The position numbers and the translations under genes are program-made. DNA of 64,000 nt from Porpolomopsis calyptriformis (lineage: Eukaryota; Basidiomycota; Agaricomycetes; Agaricales; Hygrophoraceae). The stretch spans positions 310,001 through 374,000 of the forward strand of contig OX621165.1 in the NCBI GenBank assembly GCA_951640195.1. Direction: 5' to 3'. Shown in pieces: positions 11,662 to 22,702 of the stretch; positions within the stretch are counted from its first letter, which is position 1; each line of letters begins with the position of its first letter. Under the pieces are notes generated by a model. That model saw only the letters and a list, made by a program, of their open reading frames with translations, was not told the DNA's origin and ran no database searches.

Positions 11662-11684
11662 AATAATAATAATAATAATAATAA
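11662..11684. repeat. AAT trinucleotide microsatellite
   Basis: About seven to eight AAT units followed by a T run, in the short divergent space between uricase and ATP20. Confidence 0.8.
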
Positions 11685-11708
11685 TTTTTTCTTTTTCCAT
11701 TCAACCTC

Positions 11709-12349
11709 ATGCGTCCTTCGTTAATTTCTGCGCCCGCATTCCGGCGTCCATTCACCTTCGGCTCACGTCCATTCCGTTCACGCCCATCCCGTTTCTCATC
11801 CTCCAATGCCAACACACCCGGGTGGTCATCAGCCACGTCCCAGAAGGGCGGCCTACAACAAAACGCAGAGAAACTGATCAAACTCATGCAAAGATTTATA
11901 GACGGTCCCATTCGCGGAATGGCCGTAAATATGCTTGGTGGTACGTTCGCTACTTCTTCCTCTCCCCCCACCCCCCTCGTATCAAACCAACGACTCGCTC
12001 AAAGCCTACCGCCAACCTCTACTCTACAACCTCTCCGTCACACGTGAAATCCTACGGCAAATCTATATCGCCGAGAAACTCCAACCTCCCACCTCACTCT
12101 CCGCGCTCACAGACGCCTATTCCACGCTCTGGTCCCGCGCGAGCAGCCGAGCGTATTGGCGGCAGACGGCGAACAATGGCGAGCTGTTGAAGCTCGGCGT
12201 TTACGCCGTTGAAGCGTATGGGATTTTCAAGGTACGTTGTGTAAACCCTGAAATCGTGTTTTTTGCTGCGACGCTGATTTCTCGTGCTTGATTCGCAGAT
12301 CGGGGAGATGATCGGACGGAGAAGTCTGGTGGGGTACAATTTGCATTAA
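11709..12349 (+). CDS. ATP20: Mitochondrial ATP synthase subunit g
   Basis: Accessory subunit of the F1Fo ATP synthase membrane part, needed for dimerisation and cristae shape. Exons 11709-11940, 12005-12231 and 12299-12349. The N-terminus (MRPSLISAPAFRRPFTFGSR and more Arg/Ser) looks like a mitochondrial targeting peptide. The body has YRQPLLYNLSVTREILRQIY and a C-terminal membrane helix AVEAYGIFK-IGEMIGRRSLVGY; the GxxxG-type GEMIG is the known dimerisation element of subunit g. Donors gtacgt in both introns. Divergent from uricase, with 113 bases between start codons. Confidence 0.9.
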
Positions 12350-12689
12350 CAGAGCTCTGTTCAAAGCGATCGTTTCTGGCACAACACGGATGCGACGTAT
12401 ATCATTTTGTAGATGGATGGTCGTGTTACAAGTTTTGGCGTCATGAGACATCATCATCAAGCCACCAACAGTTGCAGATCGTTCACCGGTTCCGAGTATT
12501 CGGGGGTCTACAACCTCTCGATAAAAAAGGGATAGCGTCGAAGTAATACATGCGGTGCCTGACGAACACGCGTGAGAGCGCTCGTGGGGTAGATTTGATG
12601 CCTGGTGGTGATACCAGGAAAGAAAAAAAACTCATAGAATTTACTGCATAATTATACTCTGGGTCAAGTTGGGTATAAATATTGTACTC

Positions 12690-13290
12690 TTAGATAACCA
12701 AGGCGGCGAGACCCAGTGCAACAATACCGACCGCGGGGTTGGCGTGAATCGAGCCGGCGCTGCTCTTCGAGCTAAACATGTGCAATGGGTAAATGAAGAT
12801 GTTTTGAGAAAACGGAAGAGGAGACGTACGAAGCAGCGGGCGGAGCAGAGGCCGTAGGGGACGAACCACTACCACCGCTACTGGTAGCTGGCGGAGGAGG
12901 AGAGGTAAGAGTGACGCCCTATCATGTGTTAAATTGAGATTTTCAGACCGGCAGAAAGAAAATCATACGACGGCGGCGCAGAGAGCCTGAGCGTCTGCTA
13001 TAGCGTTGGTAAGGTCGGTACCAGTGCAGGATTTTTCAATGCATGCGGTGGAACTGTCGACAAAGGCGGTGTCCTTGCAAAGACAAGCGTTGTCAGTGGC
13101 TTGGCAAGAACCAAAGTCTGCCGAAGCCAAGCACTGTGCAGCGCAGTCTAGGGGGATAAAGGGGTCAAATTGAGACAGGAAAAAGGAGGTAGAGGGACGT
13201 ACTGGGAAGAGCTTGGCGGGGGAGAAGGAGGATGGCAGAGGAAAAGGAGAGGGCGCTGCTGAGAAAAGCGAGGAGGAGTGCAGAACGCAT
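12690..13290 (-). CDS. CFEM-domain GPI-anchored cell surface protein
   Basis: Signal peptide MRSALLLAFLSSALSFSS, an intron (gtacgt), then a CFEM domain of about 60 residues with eight cysteines. Visible parts are DCAAQCLASADFGSCQ, NACLCKDTAF, STACIEKSC and AQALCAAV; the aspartate before CLCK-type motifs binds haem iron in known CFEM proteins. A Ser/Pro/Gly-rich linker follows, and after a third exon junction the chain ends in SSAGSIHANPAVGIVALGLA plus a short hydrophobic tail, a typical GPI-attachment signal. CFEM proteins act at the wall or membrane in haem/iron uptake, adhesion or virulence; which applies here cannot be told. Confidence 0.88.
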
Positions 13291-13648
13291 GTTTGTTAGA
13301 ACGAAGAAAGTCGAATGAATGCTGGGGCCTCGGAAGAAAAAGATGGCTGATGTGAGGTGAGACTAGGTCGAGTTGAAATAGGGTGCTAAAAAACAAATAG
13401 AAAACAACAAAGACCCCAATGACAAGTTCTCGCTTCGCCTCCCGGAATCTGTTTTACTGAGAAGGCTGATACTTGATGTCGTTGTATCTTGATGCTGATA
13501 AAGGGACGAATAAAGAGGGACGAATGGTACAAAGGGAGTCCTATCGCAGAAAAATATAATGAAAAAATTTTATTTATAATTCCCACGAAAATATGACAAA
13601 GCAACTATAACCCTTCCTCAGCCACACATTCTCTTCATCACTCAACAA

Positions 13649-14221
13649 ATGGTAAGTCTGTACTCATACCGTTCTCACCGTTCTCACCGTTCTCATCGTT
13701 TCTCAAGGCACCGACGAAAAACACAAAGGTAGACAAACACATCATTCCCTCTTTCATACTCACATTCTCAAAGGCAGGCGTAAAGACACGCTCAGCCATC
13801 CGCGACGTCGTCAGCCGTGAATACACCATTCACTTGCACAAACGCGTCCACGGCCGCTCCTTCAAAAAGCGGGCACCATGGGCCGTCAAATCCGTCGTCG
13901 AATTCGCACGAAGGGCCATGGGCACCCCCGACGTCCGTCTCGACCCCAAGCTGAACCAAGCCCTCTGGGCTCAGGGCATCAAAACCGTCCCGCACCGTCT
14001 CCGCGTCAAGCTTGAACGTCAGTATTGAATGTACCCTTCGTCTCGCCATACTCATGTCGCTTAGGGAAACGAAATGACGAAGAGAATGCGAAAGAAAAAC
14101 TCTACACGTATGCCAGCCACGTACCAGTCGACTCGTTCAAGGTAAGCACAACTTACGCCTTCCAAACGGCGACTCATCCTTTTTACAGGGGCTTCAGACG
14201 GTGGCTGTTGACGCAACGTAG
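13649..14221 (+). CDS. RPL31: 60S ribosomal protein L31 (eL31)
   Basis: Five exons: the ATG alone (13649-13651), 13708-13728, 13774-14017, 14065-14141 and 14189-14221. The product starts [20 protein letters not shown] and has the hallmark [37 protein letters not shown] and [16 protein letters not shown], ending [10 protein letters not shown]. An intron directly after the start codon is a common arrangement in fungal ribosomal protein genes. Length about 125 residues, normal for eL31. Confidence 0.95.
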
Positions 14222-14321
14222 ATACATTGTATTTTGACTTTAAGCGTCAGACACATCGTCCATAACAGTTCGCCACAACGATTAGTATAAGAAAGGCACT
14301 CTAATTTCAACGCCTAACCGT

Positions 14322-16077
14322 TCATAGCACAAGGCTTCTATCATGCTTCACAACGATCGCATCAGCTCCTGTCGATTTATTCGGCATCCTTTCCCAAATG
14401 GGATCAACGTCGGGTCCTGGGAGATCGCCCGCGCCATCCCAACCCCAACACCACACTGTTTCCAGAGTCAACGAAAGAAAGCCGAAAAGGCCAAGTCAAC
14501 GTACCATATTTTGGTCCAGAAACAAACTCGATAGCGTCGCTTTCATCAGGTGTAAAAAGCCGATCGTGAGGACCGAACCACGATCTGTCTTGCGGATCTG
14601 TTTGCGGATTGTCGGGGCGTCCCCCAAGGCGGGCGTATCCCCGTATCGCCGTGAGATTTCGACGTTGCGGATGGATAATGTCAAACACTTTCTGCTCATC
14701 ACTTGTTATCTTATCAGTCCAGGAGGGAAAAAGGGGGACTCATACCCGATCGTAAGCTAGCTTGACCCGGGGTACCATCATAATCCGGCCATAGCCCGCC
14801 TCCCAATAATCGTTGCAAATCAAGCTACACTCACTCGCGCTACACTCGTTCTCCGTGATCCTCGCCATCCTAAACCGCACGTGTGGGGGGGTGTAGAAAG
14901 GCGCCGGATCAAGCACGGCAATCCCGTTCCAGCATGATTGGACTTGGATCGGGAGGTGCTGTTGGAATCGCGACGAGGATGAGTCGTGATGGAAGATGGA
15001 TACGAAAGGTGCGTTTTCGAGAGCTGTGCCGTTGATATCCCGCGCCACCCAGTTGTCGTAAAATACAGGCGAACCCTGTGAGAGAACATATGATGAGAAA
15101 CGATTGAGATAAGAACGCGGGAAAGACGGACAATTTCGTCGTGATACATGTAATCCGCTGCGCAGGTAATACCGGCGTTGTTCCTTCGGCTTTGCCAGAT
15201 TAGCTCGAGGACGTCGTCCACGCATGGCAGGATGTCGTTCATGAATATGATAGTGTCAAAGTATTCGTTCTCCGAGTCCCGCAGTTCGTGAAGCGGGACG
15301 AATGCAGTGTTTCGAACTTCGGCGAGGTATTCGATCCGATGGTTGAACGCGCCGCGTTGACGGTTCGAGGTCCGGATGGTGACACGCATACCTACGCTGC
15401 GGGTGAGTGCGTCAAAGATGCGGAGCAGGGCCTTCGTTTGGTCCGTCGACCCGTTCTCGTAGATGGACACAAACACGTTGTGGTATCCGAGGATGGCGGC
15501 GACTCTGAAGAGTGTGGCGAACAGATCGGGAATGATATCGAACGAGTTGTACAAGTTGATGGCAAAAAAGTATTTGTGCTCCTCGGAGGCAGCCTCCCTC
15601 CGTTTTTTGCTCTCAGTGTCCTCCCCACGTCGCCCCAGCCCAAAGTCGAACCCGCCGAACCAGGACGAACGCGAGGGTGGTTCGTGGCCGATGAGGGCGG
15701 CGTACCGTTCCCTGGCTTGCTCTGTGTAGAGCGGCTGGGCACTTCGAGTGCATTCTTTTGTGTGGTGGGGTGACAACGAACTCAGGAGTTCGAGCACACG
15801 AAATCGTTGCTCAACGGTCGGCTGAGCTATGGGCTGTCGACTGAGTGGCTTCGAGGACTGGAAGACAGGTGCGCGACCCCCTCGCCAGGTAGGGGCAGGA
15901 GTCTAAATCGCAGCAGACGAGCATAGAAGATGAATTGCTGAGAAAAGTTCGCTTACCGCCTGCCATGGTACCAGTCGGGCGATAATCGCACCAATGATAA
16001 CGCCAATGAAAAGAGTGAGTGGGGTCGGTATCCGAGACACCTGTTTCATAAACGACCTGGAGGTCATAGGGACCTTT
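14322..16077 (-). CDS. CMT1: GT69 alpha-1,3-mannosyltransferase, CMT1/CAP59-like
   Basis: Type II Golgi-like membrane enzyme: short N-terminus MTSRSFMKQVSR, one transmembrane helix (PLTLFIGVIIGAIIARL), a stem, then the catalytic domain. Family motifs are FFAINLYNSFDIIPDLF, VFVSIYENGSTDQTKALL, EYFDTIIFMNDILPCVDD, GITCAADYMYHDEI, PVFYDNWVARDINGTAL, QVQSCWNGIAVLDPAPF and the terminal VWCWGWDGAGDLPGPD with DPIWERMPNK. At least four introns. In Cryptococcus, Cmt1 transfers mannose from GDP-mannose in alpha-1,3 linkage, and Cap59 is needed for capsule export. Here a role in cell-surface glycan synthesis is inferred. Divergent from a CAP64-like gene with only 128 bases between start codons. Confidence 0.85.
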
Positions 16078-16205
16078 GCGGTCACTGATGTGCGGGGTGC
16101 GGGGGGATCAGCAGAAAAGGTTTGAAAGCCGACGTATGTTTGTAACCTCCAGCATATAAATACCACATTCTCGGTTTGTCGTTCACCAACCCCATCCTTC
16201 GTCCT
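16078..16205. promoter_or_regulatory. Bidirectional promoter between CMT1-like and CAP64-like genes
   Basis: 128 bases separate the two divergent start codons. A TATA-like tataaa lies at 16155-16160, about 46 bases before the CAP64-like ATG. Both products belong to surface-glycan families, so a shared promoter would make functional sense; this is inference. Confidence 0.5.
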
Positions 16206-18192
16206 ATGCAGCGACGGCTAGGGAAGGGACAGGCCTACATAGCACCCCCAATCCAGAGTTTACCCTCAGGATCACGCTCAGATGGCGAGAAAGGAGCTCT
16301 CTTGAATCGCAGAACCTTTGGAGTCACCAATCGCATATGGATCATCGTCTTTCTCTTCCTCTTCCTAATCGCCATCACCCAGCTAGTTCTCCCTAAAAAC
16401 GATGCGCACCACCCCGAATCATATTCTACCGAACACCTGAAGCCAAAGAATTACATTAATTCCTCCAGTGCGGAACCCAATCCTTTCGAGTTCTGTCCGG
16501 TCTTTGGTCCCGGCGACGCACTCGGTGCCAAGTACGGCTCGTTGACTTTGTCTCAAAGCCGATTGCATGTCGGCAGTGGGGCCAGGATACAGCGTGTTAT
16601 CCATCGGGCTTTACACGGTCACCCAGTGACGATCAGCGTCATCGGAGGCTCTGGTGAGTGAAATTTCAATTTCCCGCCTGCTCACCATTCGACGCATATG
16701 AAATCGGATTCCCCGATCTACCCATGGCGCCAACCAACTTTAATGTTCTACTCAAAGATTTTGCATCTGACTTGAAATTATTAGTGTCTGCGTGTCACGG
16801 AGCAGGCGACGATCCAATCTCTCCAGACTGCTACCCCGCACGTTTCTTTCGATGGTGGAACACTATCTTTCCACATCCGGTCTCCGAGCTCACGAACGGT
16901 GCGATGCGACGGACCAGTTCTGCGTACTTTGGCTACTGCAGCTCACACCACGTCCCCGACGTGGCTGACCTCGTCATCCTCGAGCTAGACGTCGATGATT
17001 CACCGTATATTCTTTCCACCTCGTCTTCTCCGTTGTAGCGGGATACTAAACAGATATTACGCAGCGATCAAGAAATGATGGACAATTTCGAAATCCTCGT
17101 ACGCTCCCTCCTCCTTCGTCCAGACCAGCCCGCAGTCCTCGTTCTCGGCCACTTTAGCCCACAAGTCCACGAAACCCACGGGTTTGCAGGTCCCGATCAT
17201 TGGCACAGTATCGTCGCCCAATTTTACGACGTTCCACATATCAGGTTCGCTACTTACATTCCCACAAGCATAACCTTTGTCCTAATCATCTTTCATGCAG
17301 CATCAAATCAGCCATATATCCACTCTACATGAGTGACCCAGCATCCATAAGACAGTACTACGCCGACCCCGTTCTCGCCAACTCCGCCGGCCACGAACTA
17401 ATGGCCGACATCCTCATCTCTTACTTGCAATCCCAGATCTGCGCTACCTGGTCTGCCGCAACAAGTCAATCGTTCGACACCGGATCGCTCCTCGCAGCCG
17501 ACCCTGCCCTCGCCGAGGCTCACGGCCTTTACGGTGGTGTAGGTCAAAAGAAAGGCGTGGCCCCACCCGACGTCCCTGATGACCACATTGACGCCGAAGG
17601 GAATAGGAAACTTCCCCCCGATCATGCCAACCATCCCCCGCAACTGCACGTTCCACCCGGTCGCATCAACACTCGTCCCAACTCTCCCCACGCTTATGAA
17701 GAAATCGCACCCTATTGCGTCTCAGCCAACGACCTCATCAACCCTCTTCCTCCCTCGCTCTTCTACGGATCCGGATGGCACGCCCATCATGCGCCAACTG
17801 GCACTTCCCCGCTCCAAATAATGGAGTATTACTGGCACTCAAATATGCCCACAAGCAAGCTGAGGATCCCCTTGCAGATTGGTGCGGGGGATGTCGGGAT
17901 ATATTATCTGAAGGAGCCCGTTAGCGTGGTGGGGGAGGGCAGTGCGGTTGAATGTTGGGTGGACGATAATTACCGTGGGGCGAGGACGATTGAAAACGCG
18001 GCTGTGATATCAGAAACTTCGCCCGCGTAAGTAGCCTTGCGACAGGAGGATTTATATGCTTATTCCTATCCCAGGTTGCAACTGATCGATCACTTTGTGA
18101 CGAGAGGCGCGCATTACGTGGAGTGTCTACTGTTGGGTGAGGAAGGTAAGGCGGTACCCGATTTCAGAATTCTTGGTATTTTTGCCACATAA
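16206..18192 (+). CDS. CAP64: CAP64-family capsule-associated-like protein (SGNH/GDSL-type fold)
   Basis: Exons 16206-16653, 16785-17004, 17065-17244, 17301-18026 and 18075-18192. A basic cytosolic N-terminus (MQRRLGKGQ) is followed by one membrane anchor (IWIIVFLFLFLIAITQLVL), giving a type II protein. The luminal part carries GHPVTISVIGGSVSACHGAG, resembling block I of SGNH hydrolases with Gly-Ser. It also has VADLVILELDVDD (block III-like) and SAGHELMADILISYLQ (His block). The C-terminus ends FRILGIFAT, typical of the CAP64 family. In Cryptococcus, Cap64 is required for capsule formation with unknown chemistry. An ATG upstream is absent; the ATG at 16206 is the first usable one after the TATA box. 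Confidence 0.85.
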
Positions 18193-18311
18193 TTTGCTGA
18201 ACGATCCACTTTTGATTTTTTTTTTTTTTTACTGTTGTCGTTGTGGACTTTGGAAATGTCACCGGACTTGTAAATACTCTAGAGTAACGTCGAGGAAAAT
18301 AAAAAAAGTCA

Positions 18312-18395
18312 TGGACTTTGTGGGACTTGAACCCACGACCTCTTGCAATTTCCAGCTTGTGCGAAGCAAGCGCGCTACCACTGTGCCAAAAGCCC
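18312..18395 (-). tRNA. tRNA-Ala (anticodon CGC) with a 12-nt intron
   Basis: Read on the minus strand, the acceptor stem GGGCTTT pairs with AAAGTCC (one G-T wobble), followed by discriminator A. The D-arm holds AGTGGTA, the anticodon stem CTTGC pairs with GCAAG, and the loop is TTCGCA...T. The T-arm is GTGGG-TTCAAGT-CCCAC. Removing 12 bases one nucleotide after the anticodon leaves a 72-nt tRNA. The alternative fold without an intron gives no proper variable loop. Confidence 0.88.
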
Positions 18396-18564
18396 AGTGC
18401 TGGGACTTCCCCTTTTGTGATTCTAACGCGGCCTTAATAACCCTGGCATTGCCAGCTAATGTTTGCATGGTTGAATTAAATGGGTTAGCAGGTGCGTTCT
18501 GTATCTGTCACTACCCTTCAACCATTCAATACTGTATACAGGATATATGTATCCATTGCAGTAC

Positions 18565-20423
18565 TTAGTCTACTTGTAACATTTCACTGAATGATTCATG
18601 TTGACTTGCCCTCGGTGATCTTATGATCAGGTCGGCTTGTTGGCTAAACACAATCTATGAGAACTACAAAGCAATCATCCAGGGTGAGATTCTGACTCAC
18701 AGACGCATTCGCAAGAGTAGTTTCCGGTTAGTGTTTTGCATATCCGCCACAGCTTGGATAGCACGGGCAAATAGCTCCGCACGGTAATCCGTCTTCTTCG
18801 CTTGTAGGATCTAGGAGTATTACGATGTTAAAGAACAAAAACCTCTCCGGGCGAGAGTACGGTGTCAGCCTACCTTATTCTGACTATCGACGCGCCCTTT
18901 GATATCGCCGGATTGGATGAGCGCGACAACGTGTCGTTCGACTTCGTCGATCGTCCACCCAAAAGCGGCGCTCATTCGCTCGAGTTTGATGGTCGCGAAA
19001 GGCTGGAAGTATAAAACGACGGCCGAATCGCGGATCAAATTCGTTATATTGTGGACGTGCGATGCCAGGTGGAGGTCGACATAGTGTCGCGTCTGAATGA
19101 TTCAAAATAAAAAAAATTCGGATCGATGGCTGAATACATGATCAGACTTACCGAATACTGTGAAAGCAGCTCTAGAACGGTCTTGAAGTTGCTCTTCGTA
19201 TAGGCCTCCACAAGTTCACGCACATAAGGTTCTTGTTCAATGTAAGCCACGAACGAAGAATTCTCCAGTATCCGCGACTTGATCCCCGAGCGGGGCAAAC
19301 GGGATAAGGCACACAGCGTCCCATAAATCGCGATATCCCCAGTGGCGACAATCTAGCATCCCTAGGTTGGCGGTTCCCGATTCGGTGAAGGCAGGATTTA
19401 TAAACATACCTTTCCGATCCAATCTTCGAGTTGAGTGACAGGGCCGAGATTCAGGAAGCCCATGGCCGCTTTCTCGTAGCTGCCTTGGCCGAGATGTGAG
19501 AGGGCGGTGGCAAATCTGAGCTTTGCTTGCACTTTTTCGCGCTCTGGTGATTTCTTTGTTCCGTTGGGCGGATGGGCGGAAATTGGACTTGTGTTGTTAG
19601 AGGCATTGGCGTTTAATGAGTTGGCGGCATCCAAAGCTGTTTCGGCCTTGAACACGTACGTCGAGATGTGGGCGTAGTTTCTTTGTTCGATTAACAACTA
19701 GAATGTGAGGGTGTCAGGGATACTTTAGGTATAAATCGCTCAGAAATGCGTACTTCAAGGATAGACAGGCACATATCAAGTACATGTTGCCCGGTGGTAC
19801 AAAATTCTCGTGTTTTAGTAAAATGTTTTAAGGCTGTCCCATTATCCCCAATCGCGTAGTAGAAATTACCAAGCTCGCGATGAGCCATCTATTCAGAAAT
19901 GAGAGGACGAATGGAATATGAAATCTAGAAGCGTACCCGGATGCTCTCTTTGATCATACTGTTTGAGTAGGTTTTCAGTTCCACGTCTAACTTGGCACGG
20001 TCAGCAAGATTCTTCGTTGTGATTTCCTCTTCCCATCTCGGGTCCAGAGTGGCTATATCTGATGCGGGTGGAAGGTCTGTGTGGGAGCGCAGCTGCTCGT
20101 ATGCAAGCACGGCGGTTCTATATAACATAGGATCACGGAGTTGGTGTATATGTTGGACTGCGAGGTGTAGCGCCTGGGGAGCTATTTGAGGGCATATGGT
20201 GATTATGTGAATGAGACGGTCAACGGCAGTACGCCCTGCAAGAGTAGATCAGCGTTGCGTTAGAATGGTGGCGCACTTGGTGCATACCGGTGTAATTTGA
20301 GATGTAGCCGTCCAAGTCAAACGTGTGAGCGTCGTCCACTGCAACGACGAGCCGCTTCGCGGAAGGTTGGGGCTCATTACTCTGTGGTGTATCGTCTCCG
20401 TCGATGTCCATCTTATCGAGCAT
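18565..20423 (-). CDS. CSN1: COP9 signalosome complex subunit 1 (PCI domain)
   Basis: Scaffold subunit of the COP9 signalosome, which removes Nedd8 from cullins. Start at 20423 (MLDKMDIDGDDTPQ); a second ATG lies four codons on. At least seven exons. Conserved blocks are FDLDGYISNYTGRTAVDRL, MIKESIRMAHRELGNFYYAI, KTREFCTTGQHVLDMCLSI, GDIAIYGTLCALSRL, RHYVDLHLASHV, ERMSAAFGWTIDEVERHVV, RVDSQNKILQAKKTDYR and LLLRMRLQQADLIIRSPR. The GRTAVDRL and QADLIIR blocks favour CSN1 over its relative Rpn7. The last junction uses acceptor gtttag and the stop is at 18565. Divergent from mitochondrial bL28, 50 bases apart. Confidence 0.9.
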
Positions 20424-20473
20424 GGGCGCTTTAGAGTGAGGTCTCGGTTACCACATTTGGATTTCAGGCCATC

Positions 20474-20940
20474 ATGTTCCCAAGCTTCATCTCGCTCGAA
20501 ATGCTTTCCTCTCCCTTCAAAAGATCGCAACTAGGGCTTTTTCACGGAAAGATGAAGCAATACGGCAATAATGTCCCATTCTCAAAGAAAAAGACACGGA
20601 GGACGTGGCTCCCGAACATCCAACGGAAACGCATATTTTCTCAAGCATTCGGGGAGAACATTACCGTGAAGGTTACTACGAGGGCACTACGGACAATTAA
20701 AAAAGTGCTTTCCATTCCTTTTTTGTCGTGAGCAATACTAACGGATGCCATTTCCTTCAGTATGGTGGGCTTGATCAATACGTGCTAAGAACCAAGCCAG
20801 AGCTACTTGGCTGGGAGGGAATGCGGCTGCGTGTGGCAGTACGAGAACGTCTGGAACAGAACGAGAAATTGGCTTTGCAGGGCCAGAAAGGGATGGTTGA
20901 GAATGTGCGGACAATGCCAACATCGGGTCTATGTACATGA
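20474..20940 (+). CDS. MRPL24: Mitochondrial 54S ribosomal protein bL28m
   Basis: Two exons, 20474-20704 and 20761-20940, joined over an intron with a textbook branch site (tactaac). Core motifs are KRSQLGLFHGKMKQYGNN, SKKKTRRTWLPNIQ, VKVTTRALRTIKK and, across the junction, YGGLDQYVLRTKPELLG. These are the bL28 hallmarks. The short N-terminus (MFPSFISLEMLSS) may be targeting sequence; an inner ATG ten codons on is an alternative start. The C-terminal extension is basic and acidic mixed, as in other fungal mitochondrial homologues. Confidence 0.88.
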
Positions 20941-21008
20941 TGTACGGGAAAGCCATCCAAAATTTAGTACCGCAGAGGCGAGACCTGTGTGCCGAACAAC
21001 TCTGAAAT

Positions 21009-22702
21009 TCACTCGAACCTCTTCCATGGGTGCTTCTCGTATATCTTTCCCGTTGACCGTTTCGTGGGCCTGTTCCGTTTCATCAAGACTAGTTCACAAA
21101 GAGATGATAAATATGGTGATACGCACAAGACTGGCACGCGCGGTTCCACCAGCGCACGATGCTGAAGGCTCAAGAATCGATCACGAAACAGATTTCCTTC
21201 GGGCTTGGAGATTGTGTGGTCAGCAACCTTCATGTCGATGACCTTTGAGCATACCTTTAACCCTCTCAAACTCTCGCTGAGGTCTTCTCCCAACTGTACG
21301 TCCACCTCGTCTTTCGGTACTTTATGTTTCCCAAACTTTTGTCCAATCAACCCGCGTTTGGCCCGTTGTTGCAATAGGTGCTGACGTTCCGCCCGGGCTT
21401 TCTGACGCACAGCAAGCGTGCGCTGGGTGGCCCGACGTAGCTGCCTCGCCGAGTTTATGGCCTCAAGCATCCGCTTCTTGGAGGCTTTTTCGGCCGAAAG
21501 GTGTTTCTACAGCAAGGGATTAGAGGTGTACAGGACAACCGAAGAAAGAAAATGAACCTCGGCGAGTAGCCTGGTTGCTTTCTTCTGTTGCTGCTCGGTC
21601 TTTCTTTTGGGAACTTTCTTCAACTCCACGGAAACGTGATCCTCGAATCCCTCGTCTTCCGCATCAGAGTGCACCAAGCCAACAGTCATTCCTGCTGGCA
21701 CTCCCTCCGTAATATCCTCCATCTCGATCCTCATCGCCTTCTCCATCTTGGCCTTCAGGTCAGCTTGCTTGCTGGCATTTCTTTCGAACTGTTCCTCGAT
21801 CTCATGCGCTTTTAGAAGAAGTTCGTGGTGTGCGGAGGCAGGGGGGTTATAGGACGTTCCCGGATGCGGCTCAACTACTGCGGGGAGCCCAATCGTGTTG
21901 CGCGGATGGGGGAGAACGGGAGGCTTGTTAGAGGGACGAATAGTAACTGAGTACGTCAGAGACACTTTGATGCAAGGAAATAGATACCTTCACTTTTGCC
22001 TTCGCAGTTGGTTTGAAACCATCTTGCAGCACTTTCCCTTCAATGGGAGCCCAGGGGTCGTAATGGCCACTATTTTTCACTGCCTCGCTCAACTCCAATA
22101 TTGCACTGCCGGAGCCGAATGTCGTGGGATCCAACACGGTGTTGAGTGGCCCATGGCGTAACCGCTTTCCGATGCGCAATAATCGTGACTTGTCTTCGCG
22201 ACTGAGTGTCGCTCTGGGTTTACGTTTTTGGGCGGTGGTGGTCCGCGAAAGGACGGCGGGGACAGCGGAGCGTTGTGAGAGTATTTTGGTTGATGTCAGT
22301 TGCGACAGCGTTGAGAATCGGGGGAGGGATTTGCGGACTTGTAGTACAAGGCCTCGTGTGTGAGACGGACCAAAAAAAAAACTGGAATTGTGATCCTCAC
22401 CTTGGTCGTCGCCCTTGAAGTCGATCTGGAATAACTCATTGTCCTTTTTTTGCTGGAGGGTGGTTCTGTGTGTGATTCGGTTCGGAAACTGTGAGCTATC
22501 CACCCTCATGAACTCACCCAGTTACTCTCTCCTCCGCCCTCAAACCTTCGAGGTCCTCTTCGACCTCGTCGATATCGATATTTTTTCTCCACGCACGTTT
22601 ACCTTTTCTGCTCCCTTGAGTATGCTGCGCAGGCGCGCCGATGAACGAACGGGAAGGCTTTGGGGGCTTGGGTCCAGGTTGTGACATGATGGTAGTGGCC
22701 AT
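21009..22702 (-). CDS. NOP53: Ribosome biogenesis factor NOP53
   Basis: Nucleolar 60S assembly factor that recruits the Mtr4-exosome for ITS2 processing. Start ATG at 22702 (MATTIMSQPGPKPPKPSRSF); an inner ATG (MSQPG) is five codons later. Family blocks are GKRAWRKNIDIDEVEEDLEG, LSREDKSRLLRIGKRLRHGP, HYDPWAPI, SYNPPASAHHELLLKAHEIE, KKATRLLAE, RRATQRTLAVRQKARAERQ, FGKHKVPKDEVDVQLGEDLS and EGNLFRDRFLSLQHRALVEP, ending KIYEKHPWKRFE. About seven exons. The arginine-rich C-terminal part is typical. The 3' end is 68 bases from the convergent bL28m stop. Confidence 0.9.

Noticed and set aside
18565..20423. Proteasome lid subunit Rpn7 instead of CSN1
   Set aside because: The GRTAVDRL block, MIKESIRMAH and RMRLQQADLIIR fit CSN1; Rpn7 lacks the QADL C-terminal pattern.
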